Below, in pieces: positions 1 to 4,897 of a stretch of DNA of 5,918 bases (positions are counted from its first letter, which is position 1; each line of letters starts with the position of its first letter). The notes beneath the pieces were generated by a model, which saw nothing but the letters and a program-made list of their open reading frames with translations, ran no database searches and had not been told where the DNA came from. The translations under genes were made by a program, and so were the position numbers. This stretch comes from Candidatus Bathyarchaeota archaeon B63 (lineage in GTDB: Archaea; Thermoproteota; Bathyarchaeia; Bathyarchaeales; DTEX01). The DNA lies in the NCBI GenBank assembly GCA_001593845.1, contig LUCF01000057.1, positions 1 through 5,918 of the forward strand, read 5' to 3'.

Positions 1-431
1 AACGCTAGGTCCGCACATCTCTCCTCGAGCTGCCTCTTCAGCCCGGATGGAACCTCAACGAAGTCTTCGACTGGGACGATCATGGCCTTAACTCCCGCCT
101 CCCGGATGTGCCCGGGGAGGGCTAGAAGGAGATCCTTATGCAGCCCAGAGGCCACGCAGATCTCCGCCTTCGGGATCATCTTCGGCATGTACCTCTCAGG
201 TTCATCGATGAAGCTTGGCAGTTCAGATGGGCTTGGCAGCTCCACCGCGGCCTTGATCTCATTCACATATGTGTAGATATTGTACTTGCAGTAGTCGCAG
301 TGGATCCCACATGGCTTACAGAAGCTCGGGTCATTAATGAGGTTCCGGATCACCCTCTCCGCGTAATCGCCGCTGTAGATGAAGATCAGGGATGGCTTTT
401 CCCCTCGATCGGCCCCGTCTGAACCCGCCAA
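1..431 (-). CDS. DUF166 family protein, N-terminal part (3' end beyond left edge)
   Basis: The minus strand reads without a stop from a TTG at 431 to the window edge, giving 143 codons. The product begins with a low-complexity stretch and then a beta-strand/helix start, PSLIFIYSGDYAERV (residues 13-27). A four-cysteine motif C38-x2-C41-x3-C45-x2-C48 follows, then a Pro-rich segment (PSFIDEPERYMPK) and a segment containing LHKDLLLALP and KAMIVPVED. I recognise this as the archaeal DUF166 family (Pfam PF02593), whose function is not established. The paired CxxC motifs suggest a metal or Fe-S site, which is inference. An in-frame TGA lies at 438-440, so TTG 431 is the only usual start before the conserved domain. 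There is no clear Shine-Dalgarno site. The gene is divergent from the MoaD-like gene. Family assignment is fairly sure; function is unknown. Confidence 0.85.
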   Translation of the reverse strand, partial: MAGSDGADRGEKPSLIFIYSGDYAERVIRNLINDPSFCKPCGIHCDYCKYNIYTYVNEIKAAVELPSPSELPSFIDEPERYMPKMIPKAEICVASGLHKDLLLALPGHIREAGVKAMIVPVEDFVEVPSGLKRQLEERCADLA

Positions 432-436
432 GACGG
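415..436 (-). repeat. Inverted repeat over the DUF166 start codon
   Basis: CCGTCT (415-420) and AGACGG (431-436) are perfect 6-bp inverted repeats separated by 10 nt. In the minus-strand mRNA this would form a hairpin whose 5' arm and loop contain the UUG start codon (431-429). Such a hairpin could lower initiation at an already weak start. That role is inference, and a 6-bp stem can occur by chance. Confidence 0.3.
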
Positions 437-476
437 CTCACACATCCATATTCAGGAAGAATTATCACGCATGGAA

Positions 477-484
477 TTTAATAT
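477..484 (-). promoter_or_regulatory. Candidate TATA box for the DUF166 gene
   Basis: On the minus strand this reads ATATTAAA, an AT-rich block in a GC-rich setting. It lies about 46 bp before the TTG start at 431. Transcription starting about 25 bp downstream would leave a leader of roughly 20-25 nt. It is placed by position and composition only. Confidence 0.35.
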
Positions 485-673
485 CTGTATATCATCGCTT
501 GAGGATGGGAATCCATGTCCGGGTAAAGACCATCCTAAAAGGGGGCGATCCCCGTTGTTGATGGTTCCCCCCTGGTTTGGGAGGCGGATACGCTGAAAGA
601 AAAGCAGGCATGAAGAACCTCATGATTGAGCCTGGAAGGGAGGAGCCTACATTATCCGGGCTCAGAAGGCAAC

Positions 674-681
674 GCTTAAAT
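674..681 (+). promoter_or_regulatory. TATA box of the MoaD-like gene
   Basis: GCTTAAAT is centred about 26 bp before the ATG at 703 and 35 bp before the in-frame ATG at 712. The first distance equals the usual archaeal TATA-to-transcript-start distance. This fits a leaderless mRNA beginning at ATG 703, or a leader of about 9 nt for ATG 712. No Shine-Dalgarno sequence precedes either ATG. Confidence 0.55.
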
Positions 682-702
682 CAGCCTCTCCGATCATTTC
701 AT

Positions 703-999
703 ATGAGAAACATGAGGGTGAAGGTCCTCTACTTAGGCCTCGTCAGGGCCAAAACTGGGCGCGAATCTGAAGAGTACGAATTAGCCGAGGGTGCATCGCT
801 GCATGATCTTCTCGATGAGCTCTCATCCAAGTACCGGGGAGGCCTAGGCGATCTTTTAAGGGCCGATGAGAAGACGAGGCTGGACCCAACGATCGTAGCG
901 ACGGTTAACGGCGCTTCAAAGGACATCTCACAGGCGAGGAAGATAAAGCTCAAGGAGGGGGACACGGTGGCCCTGATGAGCCTGATAAGCGGGGGATGA
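703..999 (+). CDS. MoaD/ThiS/Urm1-type beta-grasp protein with C-terminal Gly-Gly
   Basis: The 98-residue product has the ubiquitin-like layout of this superfamily. A first strand MRVKVLYLGLVRAKTG (4-19) is followed by a helix (SLHDLLDELSSKY, 32-44), the family's VNG motif (68-70), the near-terminal GDTVALMSLISGG, and a free Gly97-Gly98 end. In this family the terminal glycine is adenylated by an E1-like enzyme and becomes a thiocarboxylate (sulfur transfer to molybdopterin, thiamin or tRNA) or forms isopeptide bonds with lysines, as with archaeal SAMPs and Urm1. Sequence alone does not separate these roles; no MoaE, ThiG or E1 gene is in the window. An earlier in-frame TTG (577) would add 42 residues with no recognisable domain and precede the TATA box, so it was rejected. 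The alkyltransferase-like gene follows after 28 bp, so cotranscription is likely. Confidence 0.88.
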   Translation: MRNMRVKVLYLGLVRAKTGRESEEYELAEGASLHDLLDELSSKYRGGLGDLLRADEKTRLDPTIVATVNGASKDISQARKIKLKEGDTVALMSLISGG

Positions 1000-1027
1000 A
1001 TGGGGCGGATACAGGATCGCCCGTGGG

Positions 1028-1411
1028 ATGGAGGAAGGATTCACGAGCAAGACCCTTCGAAGAGAACCGGAGAAGATATGGGACGAAAAGGAGATTCTCA
1101 AGCGCCTCTCCGATAAGACCGAGTTCGAGAGGGCGGTTCTCATGGCCACCCTGAGGATCCCAAGGGGCAAGGTAACAACGTACAAGAGGATAGCTGAGAT
1201 GGTGGGGAGGCCGAGGGCCTGCAGGGCTGTTGGAAATGCGCTTCACAAGAACCCCCTCGCGCCGATCATCCCATGCCACAGAGTGGTCAGGTCCGACGGA
1301 ACCCTCGCCGGGGAGGAAGGGTGCGTTGAGGCTAGGAGGCTCCGCCTCCTCGAGGAGGGCATAAGGGTCGAGGGGAACAGGGTTAAGCTCAGCAGGGACA
1401 TCCTCTTCTGA
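1028..1411 (+). CDS. ogt: Methylated-DNA--protein-cysteine methyltransferase domain protein (short MGMT/Ogt form)
   Basis: The 127-residue product is almost only the DNA-binding and active-site domain of O6-alkylguanine-DNA alkyltransferases, which transfer an alkyl group from damaged guanine to their own cysteine. Residues 33-110 carry the winged-helix start (FERAVLMATLRIPRGKVTTY), the Arg-finger helix (RACRAVGNALHKNP, Arg66), the Asn hinge (Asn75) and the active-site motif IPCHRVV with Cys83 and His84. Glu110 fits the glutamate of the Cys-His-water-Glu network, and Tyr52 fits the conserved DNA-binding tyrosine. The N-terminal RNase H-like domain of full-length enzymes is missing, replaced by about 30 charged residues. 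After PCHRVV the usual GGY-type loop is replaced by GTLAGEEGC. It could be an active transferase or a lesion-binding protein related to alkyltransferase-like proteins that kept its cysteine. ATG 1028 is the only usual start in the frame. Confidence 0.85.
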   Translation: MEEGFTSKTLRREPEKIWDEKEILKRLSDKTEFERAVLMATLRIPRGKVTTYKRIAEMVGRPRACRAVGNALHKNPLAPIIPCHRVVRSDGTLAGEEGCVEARRLRLLEEGIRVEGNRVKLSRDILF

Positions 1412-1441
1412 GGCCGCCTCAGCCAGCCGGGCAGAATAAAC

Positions 1442-1449
1442 ATTTAATA
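1442..1449 (+). promoter_or_regulatory. Candidate TATA box for the proteasome beta gene
   Basis: ATTTAATA lies 66 bp before the preferred TTG start (1508) and would place the transcript start near 1470. A second AT-rich block at 1462-1469 (GTTTATCA) could instead start transcription near 1490. Either suggests the proteasome gene has its own promoter, separate from the upstream pair. Confidence 0.45.
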
Positions 1450-1491
1450 GTGCGACGCGCCGTTTATCATTAACGAAGCATCTGGAAGTTT

Positions 1492-1500
1492 GGAAAGGTG
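1492..1500 (+). promoter_or_regulatory. Shine-Dalgarno site that favours the TTG 1508 start
   Basis: GGAAAGGTG contains AGGTG, complementary to the CACCT of archaeal 16S rRNA ends. It ends 7 nt before the TTG at 1508. It lies inside the reading frame if translation begins at the alternative TTG 1490, which has no such site at proper spacing. Confidence 0.55.
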
Positions 1501-1507
1501 CAGAGAG

Positions 1508-2122
1508 TTGCTTGAGGATCAGGCTTCCCGCTTCTACCTGCCGGGCGCAACGACCGTCGGGGTGGTCTGCAAGGACGGAGTAATCCTAGCTTCGGAGAAG
1601 AGGGTCTCGTATGGAAATCTCGTTCTAAGCCGGGCAGGCAAGAAGGTCTTCAGGATAACCCCGAACATAGGCGCTGCCTGCGCCGGGCTCGTCTCGGACA
1701 TGCAGATCCTCGTCCGGGAGGTCGGAGCGTACGCTAACCTCTTCAGGCTTCAGGTGAACCGGCCGATAACGGTCAGGGCGGTCGCGAAGCTCATGTCGAA
1801 TCTCCTCTTCAGCCGGCGGCTCTTCCCCCTGATAACCCAGACGGTTGTGGGAGGCGTGGATGATGACGGCCCGTCGCTCTACGTTCTGGATGTCCTCGGC
1901 TCGAACATCCCAGACAACTACACAGCCGTCGGCTCCGGGGCTGAGATGGCGATGGGGGTCCTCGAGGAGTCCTACAGGGAAGCCATGACCATAGAGGAGG
2001 CCAAGGAACTCGTCAAACGGGCCATCAAGTCCGCCATAAGCAGGGACGCGATGAGCGGGGACGGCATAGACCTCCTAGTGATAACGAAGGATGGGATAGA
2101 GGAAGAATCGATAAAGTTCTGA
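1508..2122 (+). CDS. psmB: Proteasome beta subunit, probably non-catalytic (Ala at the Thr1 position)
   Basis: The 204-residue product matches 20S proteasome beta subunits along its length: TTVGVVCKDGVILASEKRVSY, the GKKVF segment, GAACAGLVSDMQILVRE, TQTVVGGVD, NYTAVGSGAEMAMGVLEESY and the C-terminal SRDAMSGDGIDLLVI. Such subunits form the two inner heptameric rings of the 20S core in the cytoplasm. Measured back from the conserved lysine (Lys46, equal to Lys33 of Thermoplasma beta), the residue at the nucleophile position is Ala14, followed by Thr15-Thr16-Val17-Gly18. Asp17 is Glu30. The supporting Ser143, Asp180 and Ser183 are kept. The SYG and NYxAVGSGA features resemble, from memory, the non-catalytic beta1 of Sulfolobales. 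Start TTG 1508 is chosen for its ribosome binding site; TTG 1490 would add six residues. It most likely assembles with an active beta subunit encoded elsewhere. Confidence 0.92.
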   Translation: MLEDQASRFYLPGATTVGVVCKDGVILASEKRVSYGNLVLSRAGKKVFRITPNIGAACAGLVSDMQILVREVGAYANLFRLQVNRPITVRAVAKLMSNLLFSRRLFPLITQTVVGGVDDDGPSLYVLDVLGSNIPDNYTAVGSGAEMAMGVLEESYREAMTIEEAKELVKRAIKSAISRDAMSGDGIDLLVITKDGIEEESIKF

Positions 2123-2124
2123 AC

Positions 2125-2150
2125 GGGTTACCCCACGGGCCGCATAACCC
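2125..2150 (+). terminator. Possible hairpin just after the proteasome gene
   Basis: GGGTTA (2125-2130) and TAACCC (2145-2150) form a perfect 6-bp inverted repeat with a 14-nt loop, beginning 2 nt after the psmB stop codon. No long T tract follows directly, so it may be a 3'-end structure rather than a true terminator. Confidence 0.3.
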
Positions 2151-2203
2151 ATTTCTGAGGGTCCCATTTACTCAGCGTGATTCAAAAAAGGGAAAGACAG
2201 ATA

Positions 2204-2217
2204 TCCCTCTAAAGGGA
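2204..2217. repeat. Short palindrome before the AMMECR1 gene
   Basis: TCCCT (2204-2208) and AGGGA (2213-2217) are separated by CTAA, and the element ends 30 bp before the preferred start. It sits where a promoter or operator for the AMMECR1 gene would be expected. No function is shown, and a 5-bp stem could be chance. Confidence 0.25.
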
Positions 2218-2247
2218 GAATCTACGATTGAGCCGAGGTTAATGGAA

Positions 2248-2910
2248 ATGTCATTCAGGCTGACGGATGAGGAGGCTGCCCTCCTCGTCAAGCTCGCCCG
2301 AAGGGCGGTTGAAAGAAAACTTAAGGACGGAACCATAATAAGCCCGCCACGGGAGCTCTCCGAGACGCTGAGAGAGCCGATGGGGGTCTTCGTCACGATA
2401 AACTCAGTAAGGCAGGGGAGAAGAACACTCAGAGGATGCATCGGCTTCCCATATCCAACGTATCCCCTGGCGAGGGCCGTCATCGAGGCCGCAGTGGACT
2501 CGGCGACGAGGGACCCCCGGTTCCCACCTCTCTCCATAGATGAGCTCAGCCATGTGGTCTTCGAGGTCAGCGTCCTAACCAAGCCTGAGCTGATAAGGGT
2601 CTCCTCGCCGAGGGAGTACCCCTCAAGGGTGAGGATTGGGGTGGACGGCCTAATCATCGAGCGGGGATTCAGCAAGGGCCTCCTGCTCCCGCAGGTCCCG
2701 GTTGAGTGGGGATGGGACTCAGCGGAGTTCCTCTGCCAATGCTGCATGAAGGCGGGCTTGACCCCTGACTGCTGGATCCTCGAGGGAACCAAGATCTACA
2801 GGTTCTCATGCATACTCATAATGGAGCTCGAGCCTGGGGGGAGAATAGTCACGGTTGATCTCCGCGAGGAGGACGGCTTCAAGAAGCTTAAGGAGCTAAC
2901 TGAGGCCTAA
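2248..2910 (+). CDS. AMMECR1 family protein
   Basis: The 220-residue product carries the AMMECR1 signature LRGCIGFPYP (61-70) and the other conserved block GLLLPQVPVEWGW (144-156), followed by a cysteine-rich stretch (Cys163, Cys165, Cys166) and Cys175-Trp176. The length is typical of stand-alone archaeal members. The family's biochemical role is unsettled. In many prokaryotes the domain occurs with MEMO and a radical SAM protein (the AmmeMemoRadiSam set), but neither is in this window. The invariant Arg62-Gly63-Cys64 suggests an active-site cysteine, which is inference. ATG 2248 is preferred because GAGGTT (2235-2240) ends 7 nt before it; ATG 2242 is only 1 nt away from that site. The gene follows psmB by 125 bp on the same strand and may be partly cotranscribed with it. 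A long antisense frame over it is a shadow. Confidence 0.92.
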   Translation: MSFRLTDEEAALLVKLARRAVERKLKDGTIISPPRELSETLREPMGVFVTINSVRQGRRTLRGCIGFPYPTYPLARAVIEAAVDSATRDPRFPPLSIDELSHVVFEVSVLTKPELIRVSSPREYPSRVRIGVDGLIIERGFSKGLLLPQVPVEWGWDSAEFLCQCCMKAGLTPDCWILEGTKIYRFSCILIMELEPGGRIVTVDLREEDGFKKLKELTEA

Positions 2911-2930
2911 CATGGATCGCCAATGGGCTC

Positions 2931-2950
2931 CTTTAATCTTTTATTCTTCT
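2931..2950 (+). promoter_or_regulatory. TATA box of the isomerase-like gene within a T-rich tract
   Basis: CTTTAATC (2931-2938) begins a T-rich tract in an otherwise GC-rich region, about 50 bp before the ATG at 2985. A transcript start near 2960 would leave a leader of about 25 nt that includes the ribosome binding site. The T-rich run lies 20-40 bp after the AMMECR1 stop, so it could also serve as that gene's U-rich archaeal terminator. Confidence 0.5.
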
Positions 2951-2970
2951 ACGCAGAATAGGAATCCATA

Positions 2971-2977
2971 AAGGTGA
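2971..2977 (+). promoter_or_regulatory. Strong ribosome binding site of the isomerase-like gene
   Basis: AAGGTGA matches the core of the archaeal Shine-Dalgarno consensus GGAGGTGAT and ends 7 nt before ATG 2985. This fixes that start. Confidence 0.7.
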
Positions 2978-2984
2978 ATCTGGG

Positions 2985-3773
2985 ATGGTCCGGTTCTCAG
3001 TCTGCATAGAGATGATCTTCCGCGAGCTTCCCTTCCCCGAAAGGATAGACGCTGTCGCGGAGGCCGGGTACCCCGCCTTCGAGTTCTGGGGCTGGAGAAA
3101 GAAGAACCTGGATGAGATCCTTGAGAGGAAGAGGAGGAACGGGCTTGACGTCGCCATATTCATCCTCGAGCATGATGGGAGGCTGGTTGACTACTCAACC
3201 CGGAATAGGTTCATGGATGGACTGAGGGACTCGATAGAGGCTGCTCACAAGCTTGAATGCCCAACCCTCCTCGTCCTCGTCGGAAGCGAGATCCCCGACG
3301 TCCCGAGGAGCAAACAGCACAGAAGCATAGTTAACTGCCTCAGGGAGGCGGCGGGGATAGCTGAAGACGCGAATGTCACATTAGCCGTGGAGCCTCTGAA
3401 TATCCTGGTTGACCATAAAGGGTATTACCTGTACTCATCTAGGGAGGGATTCGAGATAGTCAGGGAGGTGAACAGCCCAAACGTAAAGCTCCTCTATGAT
3501 ATATATCACCAGCAGATAATGGAGGGGAACCTCATCGACACGATAACGAAGAACATAGATCTCATAGCGCATTTCCACGTCGCCGACGTCCCAGGCAGGC
3601 ATGAACCCGGAACCGGAGAGATAAACTACCTCAACGTCCTCCGAAGCATCGATGAGGCTGGATATGAAGGCTACGTGGGCTTGGAGTTCAGGCCCCTAAC
3701 AAGCTCCGAGGATGCCCTGAGAAAAGTCATGAAGCTCTACTCTTCCTCTGGGCGGCCCTCCCGGGAAGCATGA
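2985..3773 (+). CDS. Hydroxypyruvate isomerase-like TIM barrel protein
   Basis: The 262-residue product matches the Hyi/xylose isomerase-like TIM barrel family. It starts with the first barrel strand (MVRFSVCIEMIFRELPF) and continues with EAGYPAFEFWGW. Metal-site strands follow: VEPLN with Glu136, the DHKGYYL segment (143-149), LLYDIYHQQIMEGN with Asp172 and His175, AHFHVADVPGRHEPGTGEINY with His198, and GYVGLEF with Glu234. Glu136, Asp172, His198 and Glu234 fit the usual divalent-metal ligands. The length equals bacterial hydroxypyruvate isomerase (about 258). The HxADxPGRxEPGTGEINY block is characteristic of the Hyi branch and argues against an endonuclease IV. The reaction would be hydroxypyruvate to tartronate semialdehyde, but relatives act on ketoses, and no glyoxylate-pathway partner is nearby to confirm the substrate. 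Its stop codon is 2 bp from the stop of the converging dipeptidase gene. Confidence 0.85.
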   Translation: MVRFSVCIEMIFRELPFPERIDAVAEAGYPAFEFWGWRKKNLDEILERKRRNGLDVAIFILEHDGRLVDYSTRNRFMDGLRDSIEAAHKLECPTLLVLVGSEIPDVPRSKQHRSIVNCLREAAGIAEDANVTLAVEPLNILVDHKGYYLYSSREGFEIVREVNSPNVKLLYDIYHQQIMEGNLIDTITKNIDLIAHFHVADVPGRHEPGTGEINYLNVLRSIDEAGYEGYVGLEFRPLTSSEDALRKVMKLYSSSGRPSREA

Positions 3774-3775
3774 TC

Positions 3776-4840
3776 CTAAAGGACCATCTGAACCGGGGCT
3801 TCCGTAAGCTTCTCAGCCTCATCCGCCGTAATCAGGACCGTGTCCTCTATTCTTACGCCTCCAAACTTTGGTATGTATACCCCGGGCTCCACCGTCACAA
3901 CGTTACCCTCCACAAGAACATCCCTGCTCCTCGGGCTCAAGCGAGGTGGCTCGTGAACGTCAAGCCCGATTCCGTGGCCTAAGCCGTGGACGAAATGCTC
4001 GCCGTACCCAGCTCCTGATATGTGCTCCCGCGCCGCACGGTCAACATCCTTAGCCTTTACCCCCGCCCTAGCGGCGTTCACGGCGAGCTCTTGAGCCTTC
4101 CTGACGGCCTCGTATATCCTCCTCTGTTTCGGGGACGGATCACCCATGATGAATGTCCTCGTCAGGTCTGAGCAGTAGCCCATGTACTTCGCGCCTATGT
4201 CCACCAATACGAAGTCGCCTCTCCTGATCACGCGGTCCCCGCATCCGCCGTGAGGGAAGGCGGAATCCGGCCCGGAGCTCACAATAGTATCGAAGGCAAC
4301 GCCGTCTGAACCCGTCCTCCTCATCTCATACTCGATCTCCGCGGCGACCATCCGTTCGGTCAGGCCGGCCTCCACAACCTCCATGGCCCTCCTCATCCCC
4401 ATGCTCGTCAGCTCCGCGGCCCTCCTCATGAGGAGGATCTCCGTTCTGTCCTTTATCTTCCTTAATTCCCATACGAGGCGTCCGGAGTCTCTAAGCTCAG
4501 CTCGGCTAATCGAGCTTTTAAGCTTCAGATAAGTCGATGCCTTGAGGGAGTCGAAGCCGAGGCTGCGGACACCCATCTCCTCCAGCCTCTTAACGACCCT
4601 CCCGATCGGGTTCTCATCCGCCTCGATGAGCTCAACCTGCGCTCCCTCTACCTTCACCTTGGCGGCCTCGTAATTAACCCCATAAACGAAGAGTATGCTC
4701 TCAGCGTCCCGGGTTATCAGGAGCATGGAGCCGCCTGAAAAACCGGTGAAGTAATACATGTTCCTCGGGTCAGTGATTAAGAATCCCTCGAGGCCCTCAG
4801 CCCCCATTAGGCTTAGAAGCCTCTCCATCCGACCAGCCAT
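3776..4840 (-). CDS. pepQ: Xaa-Pro dipeptidase (prolidase), M24B family
   Basis: The 354-residue product has an N-terminal creatinase-like domain (about 1-125, with the TDPRNMYYFTGFSG motif) and a pita-bread metallopeptidase domain. The five metal ligands are Asp214 (VLVDIGAKY), Asp225 (CSDLTRTF), His289 (HGLGHGIG), Glu318 (TVEPGVYIP) and Glu332 (VRIEDT). The catalytic histidines are His197 (FPHGG) and His296 (DVHEPP). All seven sit at a constant offset of +5 from the positions I recall for Pyrococcus furiosus prolidase (348 residues), so the enzyme should be active. It is a cytosolic enzyme cleaving Xaa-Pro dipeptides, the last step in peptide recycling after proteasome and peptidases. GGAGG (4851-4855) lies 10 nt before ATG 4840. 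It follows the nitroreductase gene by 57 bp with no visible promoter between them, suggesting one transcript. Confidence 0.95.
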   Translation of the reverse strand: MAGRMERLLSLMGAEGLEGFLITDPRNMYYFTGFSGGSMLLITRDAESILFVYGVNYEAAKVKVEGAQVELIEADENPIGRVVKRLEEMGVRSLGFDSLKASTYLKLKSSISRAELRDSGRLVWELRKIKDRTEILLMRRAAELTSMGMRRAMEVVEAGLTERMVAAEIEYEMRRTGSDGVAFDTIVSSGPDSAFPHGGCGDRVIRRGDFVLVDIGAKYMGYCSDLTRTFIMGDPSPKQRRIYEAVRKAQELAVNAARAGVKAKDVDRAAREHISGAGYGEHFVHGLGHGIGLDVHEPPRLSPRSRDVLVEGNVVTVEPGVYIPKFGGVRIEDTVLITADEAEKLTEAPVQMVL

Positions 4841-4850
4841 CCCACATAAG

Positions 4851-4855
4851 CCTCC
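4851..4855 (-). promoter_or_regulatory. Ribosome binding site of the prolidase gene
   Basis: The minus strand reads GGAGG here, 10 nt before ATG 4840. It supports that start over the in-frame Met at residue 5. Confidence 0.55.
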
Positions 4856-4897
4856 ATGAGAACCAGTATGATCAGTACAGAAGAAGCCGAAGGTTGG

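Larger units (their letters stand above)
432..702. other. Divergent intergenic region, no gene seen
   Basis: The 271 bp between the divergent DUF166 and MoaD-like genes show no supported coding region. The open frame running from 577 into the MoaD-like gene has no recognisable domain before residue 43. I see no tRNA and no convincing C/D-box RNA. The region holds one TATA-like block near each flanking gene, GGGG-N4-CCCC at 542-553, and GAGCC-N11-GGCTC at 643-663. The GAGCCT word of the latter also occurs at 629-634. Confidence 0.5.

Noticed and set aside
138..561. Plus-strand frames over the DUF166 gene and its upstream region
   Set aside because: They are antisense to the DUF166 frame, which carries the conserved cysteine motif; no domain is seen in them.
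555..600. Possible C/D-box small RNA (GTTGATGG and CTGA)
   Set aside because: The C box departs from RUGAUGA and no internal C'/D' pair or terminal stem is convincing.
577..702. N-terminal extension of the MoaD-like protein from TTG 577
   Set aside because: It would lie upstream of the TATA box at 674-681, has no recognisable domain, and the ubiquitin-like fold begins only at the Met codons at 703/712.
950..1443. Minus-strand frames opposite the alkyltransferase-like gene
   Set aside because: They are shadows of a conserved gene, Pro/Ser/Arg-rich with no motif.
2172..2792. 206-codon open frame on the minus strand opposite the AMMECR1 gene
   Set aside because: It is antisense to a clearly conserved gene, is Ser/Arg-rich as expected of a shadow frame, and has no recognisable motif.
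3770..4053. Plus-strand frames opposite the 3' part of the prolidase gene
   Set aside because: The minus-strand prolidase has all metal ligands in this segment; the plus frames show no domain.
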